From Phallusia mammillata (lineage: Eukaryota; Chordata; Ascidiacea; Phlebobranchia; Ascidiidae), in assembly GCA_003260075.1 (NCBI GenBank), contig QLIY01000329.1:62001-126000 (forward strand): a DNA stretch of 64,000 bases. The letters run 5' to 3'. The position numbers and the translations under genes are program-made. Under the pieces are notes generated by a model. That model worked only from the letters and a program-made list of their open reading frames with translations. It made no database searches and was not told where the DNA came from. Below are positions 11,568-24,423 of this stretch, piece after piece (within the stretch, counting starts at the first letter, position 1; each line of letters begins with the position of its first letter).

Positions 11568-14500
11568 TTGCCCCATAACGTTCCAACAAAACATGTCCCG
11601 TTATTTCTTTCCATTGGTGAAGTAAATAAGTTGGTAAAGGAGCCGAACCTACAAAAAACATCAGTAGATAAGTTTTAAAATTGAAGCACAATTTTATCAG
11701 AAAATGCAGAAAAATGCTAAGGAGTAAGTTCTTAAAATAAAATATTTTTCATCTAATAAGTATTTCGGAGTCTTTGGATTTTTTGTACATTTTTATACTG
11801 CGAATCTGACCACTTTAATCAATAGACTTTCTTTGAACCCCCCCCCCCTGTTCGGCCTTTGATGAAAAATGCTCCATCTTTGAACTTTGCAGTGTCACCA
11901 GTTTTAAACCAACCTGTTGAAATAAGAATATGGCACTTTTATTTGTATCAGAAATTTAATGTGAAAATATGTTGTCAAATAAATAGCAAATGAAACTTGA
12001 AATTTATTGTAAGTTAAAATAAGTTTTTAAGTTAGATTCTTCGAGAATGCATTTGAAAGGTTTATGTTCAACTGGATGTGTTACAAATAGACATTTGGAA
12101 ACCTCAGTTATCTTTCTGCATTATTTATTGCACAAGAATTTCAATTGCAAAATTTGTATGTCCCTTGTTTCCATGAACATTGTATTGTGAGATATTAATT
12201 TTGTGTAAAATCTTTGCCAACCTTCAATAAATAAATCTTCTTTGGTTTCAGGTCTGTTCAAATAGCCCTCAAACATTGCATCGCTCATAATAAGCAGTTC
12301 CCCTTCCATATCACCAGTATCTTCATGAACAGTAACATTGGACTCGGATGCTTCAACAATTGTCCTAAAAACTTTGTCATGTTGATTCTGTGTCTTTTTA
12401 TTAAAGCACAACAAACCTAGTTGTTGTTCCATCTGAATTTGTTTGTACAAGTTTCGCATTTACTCCTGGAAATGGAAGACCAACAGCGCCTAGGTAAATT
12501 GAAATGTGATGTGAAAAGCTTGGGGGGGAATTAGTTTCTGGAAATGTTTAATGCCCAATTTGGCAAACCATCCAAACAAATTATTTTGGTTTTAGTGTTC
12601 TTGATGACATATGAAGTGGTTATTAACAACAATTTTCTGTACTTATGTAAGCAAAAGTACCTGGTGATCTTGGCCCATGAAGAGGATTAGTACCCCCCCC
12701 CCATCCTCAACTGATTTTTTTCTGGTTAGTTGCAAGTAAAAGCTTGGCAAATTAAAGTTGTTGTTTAACAAGAATTTTTTGTCCTAAAGTGCAAAAGTAC
12801 CTGGTAATCTTGGCCCATGAAGAGGATTTGTGAGTGCCATTCCAAACTCAGTTGCCCCATAACGTTCCAACAAAACATGTCCCGTTATTTCTTTCCATTT
12901 GTGAAGTAAATGAGTTGGTAAAGGAGCCGAACCTACAAAAAACATCAGTAGATAAGTTTCAAAAATTGAAGCACAGTTTTATCAGAAAATGCCGAAAAAT
13001 GCTAAGGAGTAAGTTCTTAAAACAATAGATTTTTCAGCCAATGTATTTCAAAGTCTTTGTTTGTTTTTTGTACATTTTTATTCTGCCAATCTGAACTGTT
13101 TAATTATTAGACTTTCTTTGAAGTTGTGAGATGTGTTTAAACTTTTGATTTAACACAAATTTTTAAAGCACTTATACCTGAAATCATGAGCCTAAACCGT
13201 TTGCATTTTTCTTGAGTCTCTTCAATAGAGAGGTTTAGTTCCTCAAAATATTCGATCAGCTTTGCATATATTGTTGGAACGGCCATGAAAACATTGGTTG
13301 GCAGATCACAGTCATCATCTAGCAAGTCTTTCCACACCTTAAAAGTTGAACTTGTTTTCTCTCACATTAAATTTACTAGTTAGGATCAGGCTAGTGTAAT
13401 TTGTGTACTTCTCTTTAAAGCGCAGCTCTTACAATTTTTTCAGTGCATAAAATATTAAATTGTCATTTTGAGGTCTTTCCAAAAAATGTTGACATAAAAC
13501 TTCGAGAAAAACTTCATTTTATGAGAAACAAAAACTTTAGCTGCAAACAGTGCACATTGTTTTGACCTCAGTGCAGCTGGTGACAAGATATTAGTCATAC
13601 AGGCTAGTCTAGCTGGGTTAAGGCACACAATTTGTCAAATATTTGTTCTTACACTTGCAGGGTCAAATTCAGGCAACATCTTAACAGTTGCTCCAGCACA
13701 TAACGGACACAGTAAAGCAACAACCATTCCATGTCCATGGTGAACTGGTAGAACATGGAGTAAAATGTCTCTTGACGTCAATTCCCAAGCTTTTGATATC
13801 CTGTTTGCCTGTATAACAACATTCACAGTTGTCATTGGTCTAACCCACAAAATTGAGTTAATAAAGATAAGGCAATATTGAAAGGTTACAAAACTGAGAG
13901 AAAAACAAGTTGATAGGATCCAACTTAATATGAGTTGTACATTGAGATGTTTTATTATTATTCAATACATTCGTTTGTTATGAAAGTGCCCTACAAATCT
14001 CTTTCATGAGCAAATTTAATAGAGTCACAAAACAATTGAGTTACTTTATCAATGCAAAACTTATCCAACATGTACGAAAAAAAAATCAAATCACTTGCAA
14101 TATCTGCTAATTAACAAAAAAATGTTAAAAGTAATTAAATGGTAAACAATCTTCTCGAAAAAAATAAGCAATAATGTGAAACAAAATTACATGTGCTAGG
14201 TTGTATTTGTGAGTGTAAACAATTCCCTTAGGTCTGCCAGTTGTGCCACTGGTATACATGATTGACGATGGCAAATCCAATAAATTGTCAGGAAATAAGT
14301 TTAAGTTGTCATCCATTTGGCCAGAGACTGAACTGGTCATTATGTCCTTAAGCGGAACATGCAGTAACTTGAACTTTGAAGACAATTCTTCTGCAACCTG
14401 AAAATAACAGACACCAGTTTAGACTAACACTTTATTGAAATTTGTGTTGATTTCTAAAAACTTTTACTTTGTGTACTAAACTATTAATGCAGTTTAATTA

Positions 14501-15291
14501 ACAGACAAAGGAACACGTGAGATATTTGATAGAACTTTACATGAATACAGCCAGAATTTTTCAAAGACGCAATTGAAACCCTTTATAATTTAAATCAAAA
14601 TGTGAATTCTCTGTTTAACCAAACCTGTTGGTGTTCATTACTTGACATGATAACACTTGGTAGGGAATCTTGCATAACATAGGACAGTTCAGGTTTTGGG
14701 TGTTGGGGACACAATGGTACAATGGCAGCTCCACACATCCAAGCTGACCACTGGCTGACAGTAAAGGATGCATTATTGGGAGTCAAGATTGCAATTCGGT
14801 GTCCAAGCAAGTTTTGTCCATTGTTGGCAGCCACAAGCTGATCTGTACAAAGAGATAAATGATCAGCATAAACAAAAATAGGACAATAGATTAGTAGGTC
14901 TACATACCACCATAACAAGTAATTTTGCTGGTACACAGAACCCTCCTGAGACAAAATTTATAATAATAAGCAAAACTACAATCCGGATGGTAAATTTAAG
15001 TGAATACTGTATTCACAAAACCAATCTTTTAGCCTAATCTTATTATATAATCTTACTCTTATTTTAATGCATATGCTTACGATGTTTCACACCTTTGAAC
15101 AGCCGACTGCGACAAAGCAAATCAGAGTAAGAAAAGCTTCCCAGTGAGTCTTTTATGGCCAATTTATCGTCATATTTATTGTGCATAAATGGATACACCC
15201 CTTTGACTGTGTGACTTGTTGCAGAAACTCCAAAATTTCGCCCCACTATGTTTTTTAAAGAGCATTGTTTCAAAACTCTGATAAACAACAT
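10110..15291 (-). CDS. ACSF3: ACSF3-like malonyl-CoA synthetase, copy B, 10 exons
   Basis: Exons (minus order) 15093-15291, 14625-14842, 14191-14397, 13653-13808, 13178-13337, 12801-12932, 11328-11368, 11101-11266, 10658-10809 and 10110-10337 join in frame to 552 residues. Eight of the ten exon lengths are identical to copy A; exon 8 is 21 nt shorter and exon 10 is 6 nt longer. The same ANL motifs are intact ([56 protein letters not shown]). The N-terminus is again basic and presequence-like. The clear divergence from copy A outside the motifs indicates a real tandem duplication, unlike the near-identical pieces that surround C runs. Exons 6 to 9 appear a second time at 11568-12691. Either set could be the true partner of exons 1-6, so residues encoded by exons 7-10 may mix alleles. 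Confidence 0.82.
11535..11567. other. 33-nt poly-C run, probable sized gap
   Basis: The run replaces the middle of an ACSF3-B intron/exon 6 region: sequence before it is intron 6, sequence after it is the interior of exon 6. It is one of five long runs, which I take to be gaps with a positive size estimate. Confidence 0.8.
11568..12692 (-). other. Redundant, more divergent copy of ACSF3-B exons 6-9 and intron 5
   Basis: After the 33-C run come part of exon 6 (11568-11649) and intron 5, ending at a C run (11838). Then come part of exon 9 (11849-11914), a full exon 8 (12222-12387, 166 nt as in the main model), exon 7 and the end of exon 6, ending at the C run at 12693. All open frames are intact. 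By eye the differences from the neighbouring copy are several per cent, higher than at most other joins, so alleles of a very polymorphic species or a recent partial tandem duplication are both possible. Confidence 0.6.
13540..13577 (-). repeat. Hammerhead-like repeat with stem II deleted
   Basis: The outer helix GCTGCA/TGCAGC and the stem III hairpin are conserved relative to 43459-43508, but about 12 nt are missing, removing most of the CTGATGA box and stem II, and GAAA reads AAAA. It lies in an ACSF3-B intron and cannot be active. Confidence 0.6.
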
Positions 15292-16169
15292 TTTGCAATG
15301 GAAAAAAAAACAGGGGAATCACCTTTAACGGCTCTCTTCTTCAACAAAATTATGAAATTGAAATAATTACCGTAAGATTGCTTGTTTGGTGACAAACTTG
15401 TAATACAAATGTATTTTTACGCATTTTTGACACCCATTTTTCCTAAACCCATGTTTTATAATCATACGTAGTAGATTTTGCAAGTTTGTAAAAAAAATAA
15501 TTTGAAATGTTCTCCATCATAGAAGTAGTGTTGGTTGGCAAAAATGTAATAACGTTTTACTTTGTATAAATCAAAAGCAATAAAACTAAATTAAAAAGTG
15601 AAGATTCTCTTTACTTGTCGTTGTTGAGAAAAGTTACGTGACGAAATCTTTTGTTGACCTCTGTTACGTATCGTCACGCTCCAATAATTATCAGCGTATC
15701 TTGAGAAATCGAGAATTTATCATCGTCGAATGATCAAGATTCGTCACAATTTATTGTAATCAAAGTCGGCAGGTTTGTCTATTTGACTCAGAGTACATAC
15801 TGAGAAAAGAAGAACTAGATTCAAGTTCAGAAAACAAGAAGTCAAAGTTGAAAAATTATTAAATAAAATTGTTCTCGTGTTAAAGTGGTCGTCGGTCGTC
15901 GCTTTTTGTTTACATTTTGTCATTGTGTATAATACGTATTTAAAATTATTATAGAGTTGTTTGATGTAAGCTTGTTTTTGTGTGATTCAAGCTTTAATGG
16001 CTAATTATAATACCTGAATTATTGTATCACTTTAAATGAGCAAAATTTTCAGGGGAGTTTAAAACAGTAAAATTTCAGTTCCTATATATGTCACTATGTG
16101 TATGGTATTTACAGTATTGTTGTTCAGAAAATATCTTGGTGGATGTTGATAAATTGTTGTTTGTGATAA
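15292..16169. promoter_or_regulatory. Divergent intergenic region between ACSF3-B and the SH3 gene
   Basis: The two start codons face away from each other 878 bases apart, so this interval must hold both promoters and 5' leaders. It is AT-rich. I see no convincing TATA element or transcription-factor cluster, and a non-coding first exon for either gene cannot be excluded. Confidence 0.4.
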
Positions 16170-19100
16170 ATGTCTTCAAATCCACAAAGAAGACCTAGTA
16201 GATCTGCACCAAGACCTCCGAGGCCAAGTTTTCCTCCATCTTCTATGCAAAGGTATTAAAGAAATTTAAAATTAGACAAAAGCCTTTGTGCCAAAATGTA
16301 CCTTATATATCATGAAAGTAAATTAAAGTTTTGCCAGCTGACTCTTTTTATTTTGAAAACCCAATTTGAACCATGTACAATAATATTGTTAAAATAGTAC
16401 TTAATAATTCCAAGTCATTTTGGGCAAGTCACATTATCAAAACAATTTAAAGTTCCACTATCACTTACTTTTTCAGATGTGATCAATCTACTTCATCTCC
16501 ACGTTCCTCTTCACCAACTTTATCAACAAACTCCGATTCACGAAGAAGTTTACCTGATTACCAAGTCTATTCGTCAAACTCATCTCCCCATGAAATAAGG
16601 AGACATAGGAGGTGAAATTTCTTTCCTTATAAAATGTAGTATCCATTTTAGTTGTGCCTCATCCCTTATAAATATCAACTTCAACACATATAATCTTGTT
16701 CTTGATAAAGTTTACAGCATAAAAACTTTGAATAGTTGTTTACATTTGCCCACCTAAACCTAGGTGAAATTATCATTTATTGTATAAAAAATTTATAAGC
16801 CAACAACAGCAGGTATGTAGCTATATAATGTTTGTTTTGAACACTTCTCAAGCAGTTGTCTATTACTAAACTAAATGCTTTTTATTAACCAGATTAAAAT
16901 AAAATATCTTCACCTAGTGTTTTTGTTTATTTGCAATGCCATGACTGCGAAAAATCGGTTGCTGGCAGTTATTACTAAAATTTGTTTTGCACATTCCTTA
17001 AGCTATTTGCCATTTCTGAACTAAATTCTTTTTTTGTAACTATAGAAAAACACAATTTTGCCGTTTTTTAAGTGGTTATTCATTGCCATAACTGCATAAA
17101 ATGGTTCCTAGGAGCTTACGCCTAAACTAAAATAAACCCACTCTGTATATTTCGTTTTAGAGGCAGTGTTGGAGACAACCACCCACGTCGGCCTGCTCCT
17201 TCCCAACGACCACGCAAACGAGCGCAAACTGTTCGCAGTAAGAGCGTGCGACACAATCGACCTCAAATTACAATTGTTTCAGCTGAACCAATGAGTCACC
17301 ACCCAGCATTTGCCGATGGTGCTAAAGGAAGTTACATTCCTCCTGAAGCTCCACCAAGTTATGACGAAGCCATGAAGGCTCCACTTCCCCGAAATCCCTC
17401 GTTCACTGACCCAGCATTTCCTGGTAAAAATGTGAAATAGTTTGGCAAAATGACCTGCTGATTAAATAGGTGAACTGTAATTCTAAGAAATATTCAACTT
17501 CCGCCATGTTAGAGTTAAAAGGTGCACAATGATTTAATTTCATGAAATATTGTACTTCCGTTATGTCAGAGTCAAAAGGTGCACAATAGTTTACACAGTT
17601 TAAATGCAGCCTACTTACAAAGGTTTTTGGTGTTTTTAGTTGAAAAAAATGTAGAGATTGTGTCTTTAATCTGAACAGCTTATCAGCTTGTTGTTAATGA
17701 GTAGCTTTTTGACCTAAATTCTTGTTAGTTTAATCAGTGGCTTGTGCACACTAAATCATGGTTATCAGTGGGAGTCAAACAAATTTGTGTAAAGCCATGA
17801 TGTTGCGGTTTGATTGCCTTGCCTGGACCAGACAGGAAGTATTTGGATGTTATTTTTGGAATTTACAGTATTTGCCAATTCAAATTCATTTCAGGGCAGA
17901 ATTGGCATCTACGTTCAAGTTTGAGAGTGAAGTCATTTAAATGCCGCAGTGTACATATTCCCAAATGTATTTGTTGCGTTCGGCCAGACATGTATGTGTA
18001 ACTTTGGTTTTGGCTTTAGTAACGTACCACAAAGTTGTGAAGTTACATGTGTCAGTTAAGCCTCTTTGACATTGACTAGTCATCTGATTTTAGGTCTGCA
18101 CATTTTGCTGTTATAACTTTTCTTTCAGTTTAAGCAGGAATTTGTAACTGAGAGAGCATATACAAAGTGGCATGGTCATTAGGTCAAGTTGAATTAACCT
18201 TTTTTAGACCTGTGTCAGCCTGATAGCAAGTGTTGTTGAAACTGTGTGTAAGTTTATTTTTAGTGAGTCATGCAAATAAGGAAGTCAGCCATTGTTGCGA
18301 TGGTAGCCAGTTGTGATGTCATCAAACTATAATGCGTATTCAGAGCCATTGTGGTTTCAGCACTTGAGAAGGAACTGCTAATTTGCCTTAACTGGACAGC
18401 TAAGCGTTCCAAGAAAACTGCAGCGATGTAATTTTACAGTCAGTTGTTTCCTGTCAGTGCAAACATGCAAGTTTTTTCTGCACGTACCTAACAGCACATT
18501 GATCTAATGAGTTTCGGTCCCCAATGGCCATCTATAATTAATGTACAGTTGTTATATGTGACGCATGTATTTCATTTCTCATAGCTCTTGGTAAGAAACA
18601 AGGAAGTATAACAGTCCTTGTACAACCAATACTCTTTTCTGTTACAGTTTCCCTGAGAAGTAAATAGCTAAAACAGAGACTAGTTAAGAACCTAAGTCTT
18701 AAGGGCATCTTTTGCCAGGAAATGATTAGGTGAAGTTTTTTTAAAAAAGGTAATAGTTGTTTGTTAAGGTCTCTGGAAATAATAAACGGGGCTATTTGGA
18801 TGCCATTTGTCTTTTTTGTATATTTGGCTTGTTTAGTTTGTGGCACAGTTCAACTAAAAAACAACTTTTTATATTGCCTAAATGTCAAGACAAATATATC
18901 AGAAAAAGGTGAAAGACTTCCTAATTTTTCTTCCTAAAACTTTTTTGCATGTTTGGTTTTATCATTCAATTTTGTGCATAACTGCCAATTGCCAATTGTC
19001 AATAGTCAAGTCGTTTAGTTTTAAATAGAGGAAGTTATGCACCAGGTATATATATGCAGTATTTCCTCGTATTACAGGATGGAATAGTTTTGTCTTTTAA

Positions 19101-22100
19101 TGTTCCAAAAATGATTTGTTTTTGGTTTGACTTTTTTTTTGTTAAATCGCAAATGTGTTTCAATCAGTTTCATTTGCTTTAAATTCAATAATATTTTAAG
19201 CAAGCTTGTACACAAGATTGTTTTACACTTAATATACATGTACAGAAGTACAGATTGAGCAAAAAAGTCAGAGCCAGTATATTTGTGCAAAACATAACGA
19301 CGTTTCGACAAGCGCTATTCATCATCAGGTCATAAGAATTAAAAGCGACAGAAGGCTCTTGTCAAAATGTCGTTATGTTTTACACAAATATACTGGGACT
19401 GGGTTTTTAGCCCCCCCCCCGTCTTTTAATGTTCCAAAAATGATTTGTTTTTGGTTTGACTTTTTTTTGTTAAATCGCAAATGTGTTTCAATCAGTTCCT
19501 TGTGCTTTAAATTCAATCATAGTTTATACAAGCTGGTACACAATATGATTTTACACTTAATATACATAAAAGTACAGAATGAGCAAAAAAATCAGAGCCA
19601 GTATATTTGTGCAAAACATAACGACGTTTCGACAAGTGCTATTGTCATCACCAGGTCATAAGAATTAAAAGCAACAGAAGGCTCTTGTTGAAATGTTGTT
19701 ATGTTTTACACAAATATACTGGGAATGGGTTTTTATCTCAGATTATTCAAAACCGTAAACAGTGTACCTAAGTACAGATTGATTTGAAAAAACTGTTGCG
19801 TTTCAGATCACATTTCCCAACAGAGGCGAGTTTTTCCAACAGTAGAATCTGTTTCCCTGCCACAACCCCACTCAGAGGAGGAAATAAGACCAAATAGTGT
19901 GACAGAAAGCGCTCGGTCAAACTCTGCACCAAGACGTGAACTGGCAGCGGAACGTCTTGTTGTTCAACTTCCTACACAAGACAACAGCCATTGTAGTAGC
20001 CCTGGTCCATCAAGAGAAAGGTCTGGAAGTAGTTTAAACCCTGCTCAATCAACCGACGAAGAAAAACAACCTGTACCAACACCAAGAACTAGGAGAAAGG
20101 TGATAAAGTTATTTCTGCCTAAGCCTGTGCTCATTGCTATTATTAACACATAAGGGTATACTCTATTTGTGGAATGTGGTAACAAGGGTGAATGAACATA
20201 GTTGTTCTAGCATGAAATATTCACTATGGTATACTGTTGTCTTTGTTTTTGCCAAAAATGGGAAGCCTTTATAATTTAAAATGGAAAAGATCTGTTATAT
20301 TGCCAAAAAAAACTTTAAAAATGATCACTTAAAACAACTAAATATGTTAGTCCCCCCCCCCTATACTGTTGTCTTTGTTTTTGCCAAAAATGGGAAGCCT
20401 TTATAATTTTAACAAAATGGAAAAGATCTCGTATATTGCCAAAAAAAACTATAAAAATGATCACTTAAAACAACTAAATATGTTAGTATATGTGTCGCAA
20501 AGGAACATTTTTTTAATAGTCAACTTAGTGTGTAAAAACAAAGAAATATCCAGCGAATCCAAAAGAATGTTAATTAATTTTCCCACAACTAATACAAAAT
20601 GTTAATAACAGGTTTCGCTTCATCGAAACACTCCACCGTCTACATCAGAACTGACAAACACGCCGCAACGAACATCTCCGGTAAAACCTCCTATTCCACC
20701 TAAAAAACCTCATCTTACATCGCCCACAAGTCCCACAACATCACATCAACATTTCATATCCTCCACTACAAGTCCTGTTAATCACCCCCCCCCCCATCTC
20801 CGGTAAAACCTCCTATTCCACCTAAAAAACCTCATCTTACATCACCCACAAGTCCCACAACATCGCATCAACATTTCATATCCTCCACTACAAGTCCTGT
20901 TAATCATAATCAACCCGACCTTCTGTCTTCTTTGGACGATTCCAGCCATCAGGACTCATTACCAGTGCCAATGTTGCCTTCAAGTCGAAAGTTGCCTCCC
21001 CCGCCACGCCCCCAATGTGCTCCACGAAAGCCACCCCCTTTGGTAACTGAGAAAAATACCAATGAGTCTGTGGAGGCTATATCACAATCCACCACTGCTC
21101 TGCAACCTGAAACGAGCACACCAAGCGCTACTTCTTTAACTTCTGTGGATAGAGGGACTGAAACTAGTGAAGTTGTCGAAAAAGTGGAGCCAGTTTACGC
21201 ACAAGTGCACAAAGTTCCAGGCCAAAAACCTGCAAAACAATCTCCTGCTGATGAAACAGCTTCAACAAATGAAGATTCCAGCCAAAATATCAATGCTTTG
21301 GATGAAATTTTAACTGACAGAGCTAAAACTCCACCATTAGTGCCAACCACTCGGCCGCCAATTGAAGATTATGAAGGAATTCTGTTTAACACTGAAACAG
21401 ATCACCTTTCTACACGTCCAACAAAAGAGGCCAAACAGTCTGCAGACCAAAGCTCGTTGACCATAAGTGACACGCCATCCAGTCGAGTATCGCCATCAAG
21501 CAGTATTGATTCCTTGTATGAGTCTGTCAGGTTCCACAAAAACCCTGAAGAAAAGTCCATGACCCCTAAACCCCGGGTAAAACCCCCTGGGTCAGCCCCA
21601 CCATTGCCCCCTGTACAACCGCCACCCCTTCCTGCATCACGACCAGTGGGACATATTCCGAATAGATCAACACCGCCACCTGGAGGTCGTCGGCAGTCCA
21701 GTGGCGACATCCCGAAGAGAGAAAAAAATGAGTCACCCAAAGCCAGAAAGGTTGTCCGAAGAAAAAGCACAAATTTTAAAGAAAAAGGATTAAAACTTTT
21801 TAGACACAAAAATAATTCAGAAGCCAGTGAGAAATCTGTTTCTGATGCAAGCTCACATTTTTATACTGAATCCAGTCCTAAACCGAAGAAAGTTCCTCCA
21901 CCGAGACCTGCTCCTCCTTCTGTTCTTCAACGTAAGATCACTGAACCTTCACTAGCTACTCAGGAAAAATCTCAACCACCAATCAATTCGACTGCCACAC
22001 ACAAAAGTCCTTCAACAGAAAAACCTCCAACTTCTCCTGCATTTAGCTCAGAGCCTACCTCTGTTAAAACAGAAGCAAAACCTGAACACTCTCCTGCAAC

Positions 22101-24289
22101 AAAACCATCGAGGCCTGTGCGTCCGCCACCAAACAGGCCCCCACCCATCAAGGCACCATCAGTCCCAGCTGTGATAAGCAGCCCAACAAATGGTGAAGCC
22201 CCACCCCTTCCAAAACCCCGCAGACAACAGCCTAAACCTCTCATTACACTTGAAACTAATATTACTAAAGACACAACTGATGGTTCAAAGTCAAATGGGG
22301 TTCTTTCTTCACAAGACGCACAAAAACCCCTTGAGTTTGACCTTGAACAAAACGATTCTAAACCCTGTGATGTGATTTCGTCACCTCCCAGGTCACCATC
22401 GGCAAATGGGCCTTTATCTCCGCCAGGCTCAGCCAAGTTAAAACCCGCTCGCCCGCCACCCGCCATGTTTTCAACTCCTCTTCTACCATTACATGTGACA
22501 CAAAAGAAGACGGAGCAGGTGGAAAAAAACTTGGAAGAAATACAGCCACAAATTGATGAGCAAATGAAGAAATATGTTGACGGGGAAGAGTTTTACATCG
22601 CCGTAGAGGATTATGAGCCAACCAACTTCACTGATTTGTCTTTCGCTGCCGGGGAGAAGGTTTCAGTGATGAAGCGGATTGATGATGTAACGCTGTTCGG
22701 CAGGAATGAAGAAGGAGAGGAAGGCACGTTTCCTGAAAAATATGTTCGACTTGAATCTGACCTTGTGATGGACAACAACAAAAAAACTACAGTTGTTGAA
22801 ATGAACAACAATAGTAATAATAACAATAACAATAGTAACAATAGCAATCAGTTGTCTGGGGGTCATGAAATTGTAGATAAAGTTGTGGCAATTTTTAGTT
22901 ACACTAGCAACAATCCTGAAGACTTAGCATTTACAGCTGGTGACATTATCCATTTGGAAGAGCGGGTTTCTTCTGATTGGATGAAAGGCACAATCGGGAG
23001 CAAAACTGGAATATTTCCGAGCAACTTCGTGCAGCCTGCACCTTTTGAAACACAGACTGCTGTAAAATCTGCTGTGAAAAGGCAATATGGAGTTGCTACG
23101 TTTGATTTTATTGGAACTAATTCGGATGAACTAAGCTTTAAAATTGGTAACAAAATTGAACTACTTGAAAAATTAGACAATGAATGGACTAAGGGAAAGC
23201 TGGGAAACAAAGTTGGAATTTTCCCTTTGAAATACGTTCAAAGCGAACTCCCACCCAAACCTGCAATTCTTTTTCCAAAACCTTCAGTTAAAAACATTTC
23301 CCAACCCAAGGAACAGTTAGTTTTGCCAGAAAAGGTTGAGAATCGTGAAGAAGAACACAAAGTAAAAACAGCAATCGCGTTGTTTGACTTTACCGGCAAA
23401 GACTCCAGTGAACTTAATTTCAAGACGAACGACGTCATCAAAATAATAAGTAGGTGTAATATATACTTAATAAATTAAATAAATAATAGCATGGCTCAAA
23501 TCCTTTTTTTACATTAGTTTCTTTGCTAAATATGTTGGTGAAGTGTGTGAAATACAATGGTCTTGTTTTTACGCACTTTTTAAGTCCTGAGAAAAACAAA
23601 TTTTGAGTTTTTTTGTGTTTTAATTAAATAATCATACAATGGGTTGATTTAAATAAAAATAGGTGCAAAGCTGTATTGTTTATCATGTATCAAACATTTT
23701 CCCATTCCAAACTGATGAAGAAAGCGTCCCTAATTGCTTTTACTGGTGGTGACTTCCTCATCAGATTTCAGGAAACTGCCATTGTGCAAGGTTTTGAGGT
23801 TACTTGGGAATTCCAATGCTTGCAGGTTAATGTACAATGAGCCAAAGTCTTCAAAAATGCATTATAGTCTTAATTGTCATGAGTCAAAAAAGCCATATAC
23901 CTATGACTGGTGATTCAAACCAACTCAAATCCCCCCCCCCCCAATGCTTGCAGGTTAATGTACAATGAGCCAAAGTCTTCAAAAATGCGTTATAGTCTTA
24001 ATTGTCATGAGTCAAAACAGCCATATACCTATGACTGGTGAACCAACTCAAAGCATTATATAGGCATGACTCAAGCAATTAATTGCAACAAAATAAGATT
24101 ATGTTCAAATCTGATGGACCTAGCCACTGATATCATATTTAGTAATGACACAGTATTTTTAACACAGTAATTCGCATCTTTGAGCAAACCTTGTTAAATT
24201 ATTTTTCAGAACAAATTAATGAGGATTGGTTTGAAGGAGAATTAAACGAACAAACTGGAATTTTCCCTGCAAACTTTGTTCAACTGTGA
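16170..24289 (+). CDS. SH3D19: Proline-rich adaptor with four SH3 domains, SH3D19-like, 6 exons
   Basis: Exons 16170-16252, 16477-16611, 17161-17423, 19807-20099, 20612-23449 and 24210-24289. Exon 5 contains a C run at 20785 and a repeat of 20674-20784; removing the 122-nt redundancy gives one frame of about 1189 residues. The N-terminal half is basic and rich in Pro/Ser, with a WW-ligand motif PPSY (17351-17362) and many PxxP stretches (KPPIPPKKP, PPPRPAPPS). Four C-terminal SH3 domains lie at about 22590-22752, 22870-23040, 23086-23250 and 23363-24289, the last split by the final intron and ending NEQTGIFPANFVQL. Proline-rich N-terminus plus serial SH3 domains to the very end is the SH3D19/Eve-1 plan (human has five), an adaptor for ADAM proteases and endocytic or actin proteins. 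The first SH3 lacks the usual Trp, and an Asn-rich linker separates domains 1 and 2. Assignment to SH3D19 rather than another multi-SH3 adaptor is moderately certain. Confidence 0.75.
19271..19740. repeat. Foldback element, two haplotype copies, in SH3 gene intron 3
   Basis: Arms of about 39 nt at 19271-19309 (starting CCAGTATATTTGTG) and 19352-19391 (ending CACAAATATACTGGG) are inverted repeats separated by about 42 nt. A second copy at about 19597-19725 follows the C run at 19411 and is the allele. The left arm read on the - strand contains CTGATGATGAATAG and TGTCGAAACG, reminiscent of a hammerhead core but without a proper stem II. Confidence 0.6.
20100..20611 (+). other. SH3 gene intron 4 with duplicated segment
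   Basis: Bases from about 20230 to 20350 recur after the ten-C run at 20352. The open frames spanning this piece are intron read-through and are not genes. Confidence 0.6.
22801..22850 (+). repeat. Asn/Ser-rich simple repeat inside the SH3 gene
   Basis: An AAC/AAT/AGT triplet tract codes for a run of Asn with interspersed Ser between SH3 domains 1 and 2. It is in frame, is probably a flexible linker, and is likely to vary in length between individuals. Confidence 0.8.
23450..24209 (+). other. SH3 gene last intron with unmerged overlap
   Basis: The segment 23811-23930 recurs at 23941-24060 around a C run (23931). The two extra C in that run match the flank of the other copy, leaving exactly ten. 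No exon lies in the repeated part. Confidence 0.65.
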
Positions 24290-24423
24290 TATATATACCT
24301 ATTCCATGGTAAGTGAAACAAGCCAAAACATTTGTACCATCAATGTTTCTGTATGAATATATAAGCATGGAGTCAATATAGGATAAGTAGGCTACATGCA
24401 GTACATAGTGTTTTGATCTATAG

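Noticed and set aside
21402..22847. Antisense open frames of 60-164 codons within the SH3 exon
   Set aside because: They are shadows of a strongly biased coding sequence and resemble no family.
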